Shown piece by piece: positions 1 to 8,146 of a stretch of 37,031 bases of DNA; position 1 is the first letter of the stretch, and each line of letters opens with the position of its first letter. The notes under the pieces were generated by a model, which was given only the letters and a program-made list of their open reading frames with translations, was not told where the DNA came from and did not search any database. Where the stretch lies: contig CAXPPN010000040.1 of the NCBI GenBank assembly GCA_964219345.1, positions 1 through 37,031 on the forward strand. The letters are read 5' to 3'. A program made the translations under genes and the position numbers. This stretch comes from UBA3537 sp964219345. GTDB taxonomy: Bacteria > Bacteroidota > Bacteroidia > Flavobacteriales > Flavobacteriaceae.

Positions 1-228
1 GACATTCAACTTTATCCCAACCCCACTAGCAATGGAATTGTTCATTTAAAAACAATAAGCCAGGACCCTATTTTTGTACAACTTTACAATGCACTGGGTA
101 AAAATGTTTTTTCTAAGACAATAAATCATGGAGCGCCATTGAATGTTCAAGATTTACCAGCTGGTGTTTATATGGTGCGCCTCACACAACACCACAAAGT
201 ATCCACAAAAAAATTGGTAATTAGATAA
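1..228 (+). CDS. T9SS cargo protein, C-terminal end only (partial)
   Basis: Open from the first base in frame 1 to a TAA at 226-228; 75 residues are visible. It begins DIQLYPNPTSNG and ends AGVYMVRLTQ...KKLVIR, the pattern of a type A T9SS sorting domain (YPNP start, GVYxVRL, terminal KKLxI). This domain directs export across the outer membrane and is removed at the surface. The functional part of the protein lies outside the window, so its activity cannot be named. Its tail resembles that of the next gene, so the two may be paralogues or a secreted pair. Confidence 0.85.
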   Translation, partial: DIQLYPNPTSNGIVHLKTISQDPIFVQLYNALGKNVFSKTINHGAPLNVQDLPAGVYMVRLTQHHKVSTKKLVIR

Positions 229-340
229 TACGCGCCACCCTTTTTTGTCAATCTTTTAATTAATTGCAAAGTAAAATATAAATTTAGGTTAATTGATTGA
301 TTTTCAATTAAATTATATGGGATTGTGCTTCAAAATTAGT

Positions 341-348
341 TATATTTG
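341..348 (+). promoter_or_regulatory. Probable -7 box (TATATTTG)
   Basis: Exact match to the Bacteroidota TAnnTTTG -7 element, 24 nt before the ATG of the T9SS cargo gene at 373. No convincing -33 TTG at ideal spacing was found, so this is a motif call only. Confidence 0.45.
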
Positions 349-372
349 CGGGAATTAATCAAAATTTAACTT

Positions 373-2139
373 ATGAAACACTTTTACTTTTTACTTTTTA
401 CTTTTTTTGCTTTTAACTTGTCTTTTGGGCAGACTACTGGTGATTTATCAGTGGTTGCATTTAATGCTGATGGTGGTGATGATTTAGGATTAGTTGCTTT
501 AGCCGATATTGCTGCAAATTCTATAATTTACATTTCAGATAATGAAGCAAATGGACTAGCTTTTGCTGATACAAATGAAGGAGAACTCACATGGAATACT
601 GGTGAAAATTTAATTCAAGCCGGAACGATAATTACATTTAATGATTTATCATCAGGAAGTTCTTCTGTTGTATCACACGGATCAATTACTGCAGGAAGTT
701 CTTTAAATTTTTCTGGCAGCGGAGATGCGGTGTTTATTTACACTGGTACAGACCCAGCTACGCCTACAGTTTTCATTTGTGGTGCACAAAATGAAGCAAA
801 TAATCAAGGGGTTCTAGACGGTACAGGATTAACTGAAGGCTCAACTTTTTTTACATTTACAACTTCAGGAAGTCCTGACGGAGGTCAATATACTGGGCCA
901 AGGGATAATCAGGGATCTTACAGCGATTACCTTACTCAAATTGCATTAACTACAAATTGGACAAACCAAACTTCAGACGGTGAATTAATGCTTCCAATTA
1001 TTACAACCCCCTTTACTCTTGGCACACCAACAACAACAATTACACTAACATCTCCGGTTGATCAAACAACCTTTAGCCCTGGAACAACAAGTGTTAATTT
1101 AGAATGGGTAACAACAAATCTTTCTGGAAGTGAAACAGTTGATGTTGTTGTTAACGGTGCAACCACAAATAATGCAACAAGCCCATTTACAATTAATACA
1201 GAAGACGGTCAAACGTATTCAGTTACTGTTAATTTAATTGACAGCGGTTCTGTAGTAGCCACTGATGATGTGTCATTCAGTGTATCTACACTAACACAAG
1301 TAGCTAACATTAGTGCGCTAAAATCAGATGTTGGAATTAATGGTTTAGGAAAATATTACGTAATATCTGGAAGTTCTTTTGTAAGTCAAACAAATGGCTA
1401 TCAAAATAGAAGGTGGATACAAGACGCAACAAATTCAGGGATACTAATATATGACAGTGAGGATGTAATAACAACTACATACAATATTGGTGACATGATT
1501 ACTGGATTAAAGGGATATACAGAGGAAGTTAATGGTGTTTTAAGATTAGTCCCTTTTGTTGATTCAGGAGTTATTGCTTCAACTGGTAACTCGATAACTG
1601 TTCAAGTAGTTACCATTTCAGAACTTAATAATGATCCTGATACCTATGAATCAACACTGGTTAAATTAGAAAATGTAAGTTTTGTGGATGCTGATGGTAC
1701 TGCAACTTTTTCAAATGGAACAAATTATAACCTGACGGATGGATCCTTTACCATCCCAATGAGAACAGAATTTTATGGAGTTTTCACAGGTGAAGTAATA
1801 CCATCTGGTACTATTGATGTTACTGGAGTAAGTGGGGAGTATAATGGTACAGCACAAGTTTATGCTAGAACAGTTTCAGACTTTTCATTATCTACCAACT
1901 CATTTGAACTTAGTAATTTCAATCTCATTCCCAATCCAACAAATACTGGATTTGTTACCATCAAATCCAACCAAATGGGTGCTGTACAAGCACAAGTTTT
2001 TGATTTGCTTGGAAAAGAAGTGGTTAATACTGTGGTCAATAATGAGCGTTTAGATGTATCTAATTTAAATGCAGGTGTTTATGTGGTAAAACTTACGCAA
2101 AATAAAAACACAACTACTAAAAAATTAATTATTCAATAA
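373..2139 (+). CDS. Secreted multidomain protein with T9SS type A sorting domain
   Basis: 588 residues. A signal peptide (about 1-19, ending FGQ) is followed by a beta-rich domain at about 22-215 (GDLSVVAFNADGGDD..., with a DNE-x-NG segment) of a type often seen in secreted bacterial proteins, sometimes likened to lamin-tail folds. An Ig-like module follows at about 222-306. A region at about 310-505 resembles the OB-fold/DUF5689-like modules of flavobacterial surface proteins. A T9SS sorting domain (NLIPNPTNTGF... to KKLIIQ) fills about 515-588. No catalytic motif was recognised. Lamin-tail plus OB-fold architecture occurs in some extracellular nucleases and nucleic-acid binders, but that link is only suggestive. 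It acts outside the cell or on its surface. The ATG at 373 is chosen because it gives a clean signal peptide. Confidence 0.8.
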   Translation: MKHFYFLLFTFFAFNLSFGQTTGDLSVVAFNADGGDDLGLVALADIAANSIIYISDNEANGLAFADTNEGELTWNTGENLIQAGTIITFNDLSSGSSSVVSHGSITAGSSLNFSGSGDAVFIYTGTDPATPTVFICGAQNEANNQGVLDGTGLTEGSTFFTFTTSGSPDGGQYTGPRDNQGSYSDYLTQIALTTNWTNQTSDGELMLPIITTPFTLGTPTTTITLTSPVDQTTFSPGTTSVNLEWVTTNLSGSETVDVVVNGATTNNATSPFTINTEDGQTYSVTVNLIDSGSVVATDDVSFSVSTLTQVANISALKSDVGINGLGKYYVISGSSFVSQTNGYQNRRWIQDATNSGILIYDSEDVITTTYNIGDMITGLKGYTEEVNGVLRLVPFVDSGVIASTGNSITVQVVTISELNNDPDTYESTLVKLENVSFVDADGTATFSNGTNYNLTDGSFTIPMRTEFYGVFTGEVIPSGTIDVTGVSGEYNGTAQVYARTVSDFSLSTNSFELSNFNLIPNPTNTGFVTIKSNQMGAVQAQVFDLLGKEVVNTVVNNERLDVSNLNAGVYVVKLTQNKNTTTKKLIIQ

Positions 2140-2159
2140 TTGATTTTTAAACCTTTTTT

Positions 2160-2190
2160 AAAAAGAGCGTTGCATTGCAACGCTCTTTTT
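2160..2190 (+). terminator. Rho-independent terminator
   Basis: Near-perfect inverted repeat AAAGAGCGTTGCA / TGCAACGCTCTTT followed by a T run, 20 nt after the stop of the T9SS cargo gene. It is strong and GC-containing in an AT-rich context. Confidence 0.88.
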
Positions 2191-2198
2191 ATTTTCTC

Positions 2199-2206
2199 TA
2201 TTTTTG
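2199..2206 (+). promoter_or_regulatory. Probable -7 box (TATTTTTG)
   Basis: Exact TAnnTTTG match just after the terminator and 18 nt before the ATG at 2225. It probably serves the LuxE-family gene. Confidence 0.45.
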
Positions 2207-2224
2207 TAATGCATTTAAACAATA

Positions 2225-3202
2225 ATGAACTATACATCAATTTTTTATATCAATTCCGAAGCGGCTTTTACCGAAAAAGCACTCGAACTATTCAAATTTC
2301 AATTTGAAGAAAATCCAGTATATCGTTCTTTTTGTGATCTTTTGTACATACACCCCAGCGATGTCCAAAAATTAGAAGATATTCCCTTTTTACCTATAGA
2401 ATTTTTTAAAACTCATAATGTTGTTTCCTCTAAAAAAGAGATTCAACAAACGTTTACCAGCAGTGGAACTACAGGAAATGTAGTAAGCCAACACCATGTG
2501 GCCGATCTCAACATTTATAAAACAAGTTTTCAAAAAGGGTTTTCGCACTTTTATGGCAACGTCAAAGACTATACAATTTTGGCTCTTCTCCCCTCCTATT
2601 TGGAACGCGAAGGGTCTTCTTTGATATATATGGTAGAGGATATGATTCAAGAATCTAAGCACCCAAAAAGTGGGTTTTATCTAAATGATTTAGACGCATT
2701 AAAACAAACCCTATTAGAACTTGAAACTTCTGGGCAAAAAACACTTCTTATTGGTGTCTCTTATGCGCTTCTGGACTTGGTAGAATTTCATCAATTTGAC
2801 CTAAAACATACCACAATCATGGAAACTGGTGGAATGAAAGGCCGCCGAAAAGAATTGATTAAATCAGAATTACATGCCATTTTAAAAAAAGGATTTGGTG
2901 TGGATAAAATCCATAGTGAATATGGGATGACCGAGCTTTTGTCACAGGCCTATTCCAAAGGCGATGGTTTGTTTTCTACACCGCCATGGATGAAAGTGCT
3001 CATTAGAGATCCTGAAGATGCACTAACAATTTTAGGCGAAAAAAAATCTGGTGGACTCAATATCATTGATTTGGCCAACATCAATTCCTGTGCATTTATA
3101 GCGACACAAGATTTAGGGAAAATTCATGAAAACGGCACCTTTGAAGTGCTTGGACGTTTTGACCAATCCGATATTAGAGGTTGTAATTTGATGGTGCTTT
3201 AA
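2225..3202 (+). CDS. LuxE/PaaK-family acyl-protein synthetase-like protein
   Basis: 325 residues, cytoplasmic, no signal peptide. The ANL-superfamily phosphate-binding loop TSSGTTGN lies near residues 78-85, and a second adenylate-binding motif (EYGMTEL) near 237-243. Length and motif spacing fit the LuxE family (fatty-acyl-protein synthetase, related to phenylacetate-CoA ligase), which activates a carboxylate as acyl-AMP and passes it to a protein thiol. The large C-terminal lid domain of typical acyl-CoA ligases appears to be missing. The true substrate is unknown, and nothing nearby suggests bioluminescence. The gene is convergent with tyrS and shares a TTAA with it, so the two stop codons overlap. 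Confidence 0.8.
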   Translation: MNYTSIFYINSEAAFTEKALELFKFQFEENPVYRSFCDLLYIHPSDVQKLEDIPFLPIEFFKTHNVVSSKKEIQQTFTSSGTTGNVVSQHHVADLNIYKTSFQKGFSHFYGNVKDYTILALLPSYLEREGSSLIYMVEDMIQESKHPKSGFYLNDLDALKQTLLELETSGQKTLLIGVSYALLDLVEFHQFDLKHTTIMETGGMKGRRKELIKSELHAILKKGFGVDKIHSEYGMTELLSQAYSKGDGLFSTPPWMKVLIRDPEDALTILGEKKSGGLNIIDLANINSCAFIATQDLGKIHENGTFEVLGRFDQSDIRGCNLMVL

Positions 3203-4494
3203 ACAGAACGGATAATAAAAGTACTTCGCTTGCCTCGATTTAAGATGATATAGGTATCGTTAATCAAATCTGCTGCGCTTAATGTGTACTGTTCATTGAC
3301 CTTTTCTTTGTTGACCGCAATTGAATTTTCTTTCAAGGCACGTCGTGCTTCTCCGTTAGACGCTAAAAAGCCTGTTTCTGCCGAAAGCGCTGCAATCATG
3401 TCTAATCCCTCTAAAATTTTAGATTTCGACACATCGGCTTGTGGTACACCTTCAAAAACATCTAAAAAAGTAGCTTCATCCAAGGTTTGGATATCTTCTT
3501 TGAATGCTTTACTGTATAAAATTTGAGATGCTTTTTCGGCATTCTCACAATCTTCAACACCGTGTACCATAGTGGTAATTTCTTGTGCCAATCGTTTTTG
3601 TAATTGACGCAGATGGGGTTGCGCTTTGTGTGTTTCAATTAAAGTATTAATCTCATCTTGCTCTAAAAATGTAAAGATTTTGATGTATTTTTCAGCATCT
3701 TCATCACTTGAATTCAACCAATACTGATAAAATTTATACGGAGATGTTCTTTTAGCATCAAGCCACACATTTCCACCTTCACTTTTTCCAAATTTAGAAC
3801 CATCAGATTTTGTAATGAGTGGGCATGTAATGGCAAATCCTTTACCATTTCCAATACGCCTAATCAATTCTGTGCCTGTTGTGATGTTGCCCCATTGATC
3901 GCTTCCTCCCATCTGAATGGTACACTGATGCGCTTGATATAAATGAAGAAAATCATAACCCTGAACCAGTTGATAAGTAAATTCTGTAAAACTCATACCC
4001 TCGCTACTTTCAGAAGAAATTCTATTTTTTACAGAATCTTTGGCCATCATATAGTTGACGGTAATATGCTTACCCACATCACGAATAAAATCTAAGAACG
4101 AAAAATCTTTCATCCAGTCGTAATTATTCACCATTACAGCGGCATTGGGTTGATTGCTTTCAAAATCTAAAAAGTGTGCGAGCTGTTTTTTGATGGCTTC
4201 TTGGTTGTGACGTAGTGTTGTTTCGTCCAATAAATTTCGTTCGGCAGATTTTCCCGATGGATCACCAATCATACCTGTTGCACCACCCACCAAAGCCACA
4301 GGTTTGTGCCCACAACGTTGGTAATGTGCCAGTAACATAATTGGTACTAAATTTCCTATGTGCAAAGAATCTGCTGTGGGATCGAAGCCTACATACGCAG
4401 CACGCATGTGTTCCAAAAGATGTTCTTCTGCACCAGGCATAACATCATGAATCATTCCTCTCCACTTTAGTACCTCTATAAAATTATTGGCCAT
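3199..4494 (-). CDS. tyrS: Tyrosyl-tRNA synthetase
   Basis: 431 residues, the usual bacterial TyrRS length. It charges tRNA-Tyr with tyrosine in the cytoplasm. The class I signature HIGN is at about residues 41-44 (DSLHIGNLVP). The second class I signature is a KFGKS variant of KMSKS (SKFGKSEGG, about residues 233-241). The TyrRS-specific block QxGGSDQWGNI is present at about 193-203. The C-terminal part (about 365-431) has the S4-like RNA-binding domain (ARRALKENSIAVN). The start at 4494 gives the conserved N-terminus ahead of GFDPTADSLHIG. A TATCTTTG box on the minus strand (4513-4520) lies 18 nt upstream. Transcription diverges from the epimerase gene. Confidence 0.97.
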   Translation of the reverse strand: MANNFIEVLKWRGMIHDVMPGAEEHLLEHMRAAYVGFDPTADSLHIGNLVPIMLLAHYQRCGHKPVALVGGATGMIGDPSGKSAERNLLDETTLRHNQEAIKKQLAHFLDFESNQPNAAVMVNNYDWMKDFSFLDFIRDVGKHITVNYMMAKDSVKNRISSESSEGMSFTEFTYQLVQGYDFLHLYQAHQCTIQMGGSDQWGNITTGTELIRRIGNGKGFAITCPLITKSDGSKFGKSEGGNVWLDAKRTSPYKFYQYWLNSSDEDAEKYIKIFTFLEQDEINTLIETHKAQPHLRQLQKRLAQEITTMVHGVEDCENAEKASQILYSKAFKEDIQTLDEATFLDVFEGVPQADVSKSKILEGLDMIAALSAETGFLASNGEARRALKENSIAVNKEKVNEQYTLSAADLINDTYIILNRGKRSTFIIRSV

Positions 4495-4512
4495 TTTTTA
4501 AATTTTGTTAAA

Positions 4513-4520
4513 CAAAGATA
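4513..4520 (-). promoter_or_regulatory. Probable -7 box of tyrS (TATCTTTG)
   Basis: Exact TAnnTTTG match on the minus strand in the 72-nt divergent gap between tyrS and the SDR epimerase gene, 18 nt upstream of the tyrS ATG. Confidence 0.45.
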
Positions 4521-4554
4521 AAAGATTCAACAATGCCGAGAAAAGAAAATTCAG

Positions 4555-4562
4555 TAATTTCG
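4555..4562 (+). promoter_or_regulatory. Possible -7 box (TAATTTCG) abutting the epimerase start
   Basis: One mismatch to TAnnTTTG. Only 4 nt separate it from the ATG at 4567, so a transcript started here would be leaderless or nearly so. Confidence 0.3.
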
Positions 4563-4566
4563 CATC

Positions 4567-5577
4567 ATGATTTTAGTTACAGGCGGTACAGGACTTGTGG
4601 GCAGTCATTTACTTCTCAAATTGGCTCAACAAGGCAAAAAAATTCGAGCCACATATAGAAAAGGGTCGAATCTTGAGCGTGTGAAAATCATTTTTTCTTA
4701 CTATTCTAAGAACGCAGTTGAACTTTTTGATGTTATTGAATGGATAGAAGCCGATCTCAATGATATTCCGAAATTAACTCTTGCCTTCAAAGATATAACA
4801 TATGTTTATCATTGTGCAGCATATATTTCTTTTGATCCTTCGGATTACAAAAAACTTCGAAATGTAAATATCAAAGGAACTGCAAATATTGTCAATTTAT
4901 GCATTAGCAATGCTATAAAAAAACTGTGTTATGTGAGCTCAATTGCCACTCTTGGACACCACTCAAAGAATATAAATGAAGAAACATATTGGAGTGGAAA
5001 TCAAGATCAAAGTGTATATGCCATTTCTAAATATGGTGCCGAAATGGAAGTTTGGCGCGGCACTCAAGAAGGTATCCCAACAGTAATAGTTAATCCAGGA
5101 GTTATTATTGGTCCAGGGTTTTGGAATACTGGTAGCGGACTATTATTTAAATTGGCTTACAAAGGTCAATCCTATGCAGCCAAAGGAGTTACTGCCTATG
5201 TCGATGTGAAAGATGTTGTTTTGGCAATGACGCAATTGATGAATTCATCAATTGAAAATGAAAGATATATTTTGGCGAGTGCAAATGTGTCTTACCAAGA
5301 AATCATGTCAATGATTTGCAAAACTCTGCATGTGAAAAGTCCTAAAAAAGTAGCTTCAAAAGTTTTATTGTCAATCCGATGGAGAGCAGATTGGTTGTTT
5401 TCAAAAGTTTTAAGAAGAAAAAGAAGACTGACTAAAGAACTGGCCAAAACTTTATTTAAAAAATCTTTTTATAGTTCAGACAAAATTCAAAAAGATTTAA
5501 AAGGGTTTCAATGGACACCAATTACTGACTCCGTTTCTGCAACGTGTCGATTTTTTTTGGAGAAAGTCGGTTCTTGA
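4567..5577 (+). CDS. NAD(P)-dependent epimerase/dehydratase (extended SDR)
   Basis: 336 residues. The N-terminal nucleotide-binding motif TGGTGLVGSH (residues 5-14) has the GxxGxxG of extended short-chain dehydrogenases. The catalytic pair YAISK (YxxxK) lies near residue 156, and a serine sits in YVSSIATLG upstream of it. The family includes sugar-nucleotide epimerases, dihydroflavonol-reductase-like enzymes and 3-beta-hydroxysteroid dehydrogenases; the substrate cannot be read from sequence. The basic segment near residue 280 (KVLRRKRRLTKEL) is unusual for a soluble enzyme. The gene sits in the common flavobacterial neighbourhood with DUF4296, pyrC and a GT2. Its last 56 nt overlap the 3' end of the DUF4296 gene on the other strand. 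Confidence 0.85.
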   Translation: MILVTGGTGLVGSHLLLKLAQQGKKIRATYRKGSNLERVKIIFSYYSKNAVELFDVIEWIEADLNDIPKLTLAFKDITYVYHCAAYISFDPSDYKKLRNVNIKGTANIVNLCISNAIKKLCYVSSIATLGHHSKNINEETYWSGNQDQSVYAISKYGAEMEVWRGTQEGIPTVIVNPGVIIGPGFWNTGSGLLFKLAYKGQSYAAKGVTAYVDVKDVVLAMTQLMNSSIENERYILASANVSYQEIMSMICKTLHVKSPKKVASKVLLSIRWRADWLFSKVLRRKRRLTKELAKTLFKKSFYSSDKIQKDLKGFQWTPITDSVSATCRFFLEKVGS

Positions 5578-6004
5578 TGCTGCGCTCTTTTCTATTGAAC
5601 TCAAAAACCGTATCTCTTTGCTTTATTTTTGATTTTTTTATGAAATCATTTTTCTTTTTTTCCGCTTCAACTAATAATTCCATTGCTTTTTTATCCGATT
5701 CAAGTTTTTGTTCCAAACGCTTGTATATAGAAGCATAAACTTCATTATTGTTGGCATAGTAGGTATTACTATTTACAAATTGCAGGCTATCAATATTGAA
5801 TTGATCAAAAATATATTGTGAAGGGTCTTCGATATGTTGTTCTAAAATTTTCTTATTAATCCCTTTAGCTGCATTCATTATCATAAATTGATATAAAACA
5901 TCTACCATTTTTTCTTCAGAAATTAAATCATCAGGGGCTTTATACTTATTTCTGTTGCAAGAGATTAGGATAAAAACTGAAAGAACAAAACAAAATATTC
6001 TCAT
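5522..6004 (-). CDS. DUF4296-type lipoprotein
   Basis: 160 residues. A signal peptide with lipobox (VFILISC, Cys16) makes it a probable lipoprotein. The body (DDLISEEKMVDVLYQFMIMNAAKG...) matches the DUF4296 pattern common in Flavobacteriaceae and rarely seen elsewhere. The C-terminal third is highly charged (EAEKKKNDFIKKSK..., ending with Lys/Arg). The function is unknown. It is the last gene of a minus-strand operon: its ATG overlaps the pyrC stop by 3 nt in an ATGA arrangement, which suggests translational coupling. Its 3' end overlaps the convergent epimerase gene by 56 nt. Confidence 0.85.
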   Translation of the reverse strand: MRIFCFVLSVFILISCNRNKYKAPDDLISEEKMVDVLYQFMIMNAAKGINKKILEQHIEDPSQYIFDQFNIDSLQFVNSNTYYANNNEVYASIYKRLEQKLESDKKAMELLVEAEKKKNDFIKKSKIKQRDTVFEFNRKERSIKNRLSPKKIDTLQKRSQ

Positions 6005-7347
6005 CGATTAAAGGTTAAACGCATTGCAGCATTGTGGTTAGAAAATTGTGCATTATGGTATACCAAAGAACCATTTAAAATGGTATGTGTAATTCTTGAT
6101 TTAAATGTTGTTCCTTCAAAAGGAGACCAACCACATTTATAGAGAATATTGTCTTTTGTTACCGTCCAAGGGTTATGAGGATCCACCAAAATCAAATCGG
6201 CATAGTATCCTTTTTTGATAAAGCCTCTTTTTTCAACTTGAAATAAAATAGCAGGGTTGTGTGCCATTTTTTCTACTATTTTTTCTATTGAAATTTGGTT
6301 TTGGTGATAGGCCTCCATTAGTGCTACAACAGCATGTTGAACTAATGGTCCACCAGAAGGTGCTTTTGTATATGGATTGTCTTTTTCTTCTTTTGTATGA
6401 GGGGCATGATCTGTAGCAATAACATCTATTCTATCATCCAAAAGCGCTTTCCAAAGGGCCTCACGATCGGTACTAGATTTTACGGCAGGATTCCATTTGA
6501 TGAGTGTCCCTTTTTTATCATAATCTTCATCTGAAAACCAAAGATGATGAATACAAACCTCAGCCGTAATTCTTTTGTCTTTTAAAGGAGTTTTATTGGT
6601 AAATAATTTCATTTCTTTAGCCGTAGACAAATGAAATACATGCAGTCGAGCTCCAGTTTTTTTGGCCAACTCAATAGCTTTTGATGACGATAAATAACAG
6701 GCGTCTTCACTTCTTATTATAGGATGATACTTTACAGGAATATCATCGCCATATTCTGATACGTACTTCTGAGTATTTTCTCGAATGGTTTGTTCATCTT
6801 CACAGTGTACAGAAATAATCATGTCTGTACTCGAAAAAATTTGTTCTAAAACCTCTGGATTATCCACAAGCATATTTCCTGTAGAAGATCCTAAAAACAA
6901 CTTGAGTCCTGCAACATTTTTTGAATCTACTTTTAGAATTTCTTCCAAATTGTCATTTGTTCCGCCAAACATAAACGAGTAGTTAGCAAATGAAGATTCA
7001 GCAGCAATTTTAAATTTATCCTCTAGTTTCTCTATAGTTGTTGCTTGAGGAACAGTATTGGGCATTTCTATGAAAGAGGTAATTCCACCTGCAATTGCAG
7101 CCTTGGATTCTGTGGCAATATTTGCTTTATGTGTTAGGCCAGGCTCTCTAAAATGTACTTGATCATCTATCATTCCAGGAAGCAAAAATTTGTTTTCTGC
7201 ATCGATGACCTGAGTATCACCATTTTTTGCACTTATAGACTCGGAAATTTCTTTTATAAATTGATTTTCAATAAGCACGTCGCCATTAAAGATTGTACCT
7301 TCATTTACAATGCGTGCATTTTTTATTAATATAGATTTTTCTTGCAT
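6001..7347 (-). CDS. pyrC: Dihydroorotase
   Basis: 448 residues, cytoplasmic. It closes N-carbamoyl-L-aspartate to L-dihydroorotate, the third step of pyrimidine synthesis. It belongs to the amidohydrolase fold of the longer, multifunctional-complex type. The metal site is seen in DDQVHFREPG (residues 61-70), the carboxylated-lysine segment GLKLFLGSSTGNM, VHCEDEQ, HVFHLSTAKE and the catalytic TDHAPHT. In the first motif the usual DxHxH reads D-D-Q-V-H: Gln63 replaces the first metal-binding His. From memory, other Bacteroidota dihydroorotases share this substitution, so it is probably a lineage feature rather than a defect. It is the middle gene of an operon: it abuts the GT2 stop directly and its own stop overlaps the DUF4296 start. 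Confidence 0.93.
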   Translation of the reverse strand: MQEKSILIKNARIVNEGTIFNGDVLIENQFIKEISESISAKNGDTQVIDAENKFLLPGMIDDQVHFREPGLTHKANIATESKAAIAGGITSFIEMPNTVPQATTIEKLEDKFKIAAESSFANYSFMFGGTNDNLEEILKVDSKNVAGLKLFLGSSTGNMLVDNPEVLEQIFSSTDMIISVHCEDEQTIRENTQKYVSEYGDDIPVKYHPIIRSEDACYLSSSKAIELAKKTGARLHVFHLSTAKEMKLFTNKTPLKDKRITAEVCIHHLWFSDEDYDKKGTLIKWNPAVKSSTDREALWKALLDDRIDVIATDHAPHTKEEKDNPYTKAPSGGPLVQHAVVALMEAYHQNQISIEKIVEKMAHNPAILFQVEKRGFIKKGYYADLILVDPHNPWTVTKDNILYKCGWSPFEGTTFKSRITHTILNGSLVYHNAQFSNHNAAMRLTFNR

Positions 7348-8073
7348 TTATAATCTGCCTAAAAGTTGTTGAGCTCGCATTTGAATAACTCCCAAAACGG
7401 CCTCAGAAATAATTCCCTTTGTGAGCTTTGATGCTCCACGTATTCGGTCGGTAAAGATAATAGGTATTTCTTTGATTTTAAATTTTTTATTTATGGCTTT
7501 AAACTTCATTTCTATTTGAAACGCATAACCAACAAATTGAATATCATCTAAATCAATTGCTTGCAAGACACTACGTTTGTAACAGACAAAACCAGCGGTT
7601 GGATCTTTGATAGGCATTCCAGTAATGAAACGCACATAAAATGAAGCCAAATATGAAAGTAAAATTCGAGAAAATGGCCAATTCACAACATTGATGCCCT
7701 TCACATATCGAGACCCTACAGCAACGTCAACATTGGGGGTCAAACATGCTTGGTGCAGTATTTTTAAATCTTTTGGATTATGAGAAAAGTCTGAATCCAT
7801 TTCAAAAATATACTGATAAGAACGCTCTAGTGCCCACTTAAATCCATCAATATAGGCACGGCCTAGTCCTGTTTTTTGGGGACGCATTATAAGATATAAG
7901 GTCGTGGGAAATTCTTTTTGTAATTCTTTTACTTTTTGGCTTGTTTTATCTGGAGAATTATCATCCACCACCAAAACATGAGCTTCTTTGTACAATGAAA
8001 AAACAGCGCGTAAAATCAATTCGATGTTTTCGATTTCGTTGTAGGTGGGTATAATAACTAATGTGTCCTTCAA
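7348..8073 (-). CDS. Polyprenol-phosphate mannosyltransferase-type GT2 (Dpm1-like)
   Basis: 241 residues. GT2 fold with the N-terminal VIIPTYNEIENIE motif, VVDDNSPDKT, and the metal-binding DSD (FEMDSDFSHNP, about residues 91-101). Length and motifs fit the Dpm1-type family that moves mannose, or sometimes another sugar, from a GDP-sugar to undecaprenyl-phosphate at the cytoplasmic face of the inner membrane. There are no clear C-terminal membrane helices. The only plausible start is a TTG at 8073: no in-frame ATG precedes the conserved N-terminus and the nearest upstream ATG is out of frame. A TATTTTTG box on the minus strand lies 17 nt upstream. It is the first gene of the operon with pyrC and the DUF4296 gene. 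Confidence 0.87.
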   Translation of the reverse strand: MKDTLVIIPTYNEIENIELILRAVFSLYKEAHVLVVDDNSPDKTSQKVKELQKEFPTTLYLIMRPQKTGLGRAYIDGFKWALERSYQYIFEMDSDFSHNPKDLKILHQACLTPNVDVAVGSRYVKGINVVNWPFSRILLSYLASFYVRFITGMPIKDPTAGFVCYKRSVLQAIDLDDIQFVGYAFQIEMKFKAINKKFKIKEIPIIFTDRIRGASKLTKGIISEAVLGVIQMRAQQLLGRL

Positions 8074-8090
8074 AACATGATTATGTAAAA

Positions 8091-8098
8091 CAAAAATA
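8091..8098 (-). promoter_or_regulatory. Probable -7 box of the GT2-pyrC-DUF4296 operon (TATTTTTG)
   Basis: Exact TAnnTTTG match on the minus strand, 17 nt before the TTG start at 8073. Confidence 0.42.
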
Positions 8099-8135
8099 CG
8101 TTAATTTAACGGATCATTTTAATAAATATTCTTCT

Positions 8136-8143
8136 TAGATTTG
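8136..8143 (+). promoter_or_regulatory. Possible -7 box (TAGATTTG) abutting the DUF4271 start
   Basis: Exact TAnnTTTG match ending 3 nt before the ATG at 8147. If used, the transcript would begin at or next to the start codon. Confidence 0.4.
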
Positions 8144-8146
8144 TAT

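Noticed and set aside
8141..8146. TTG at 8141 as start of the DUF4271 gene
   Set aside because: It lies within the TAGATTTG box; the ATG 6 nt downstream is preferred.
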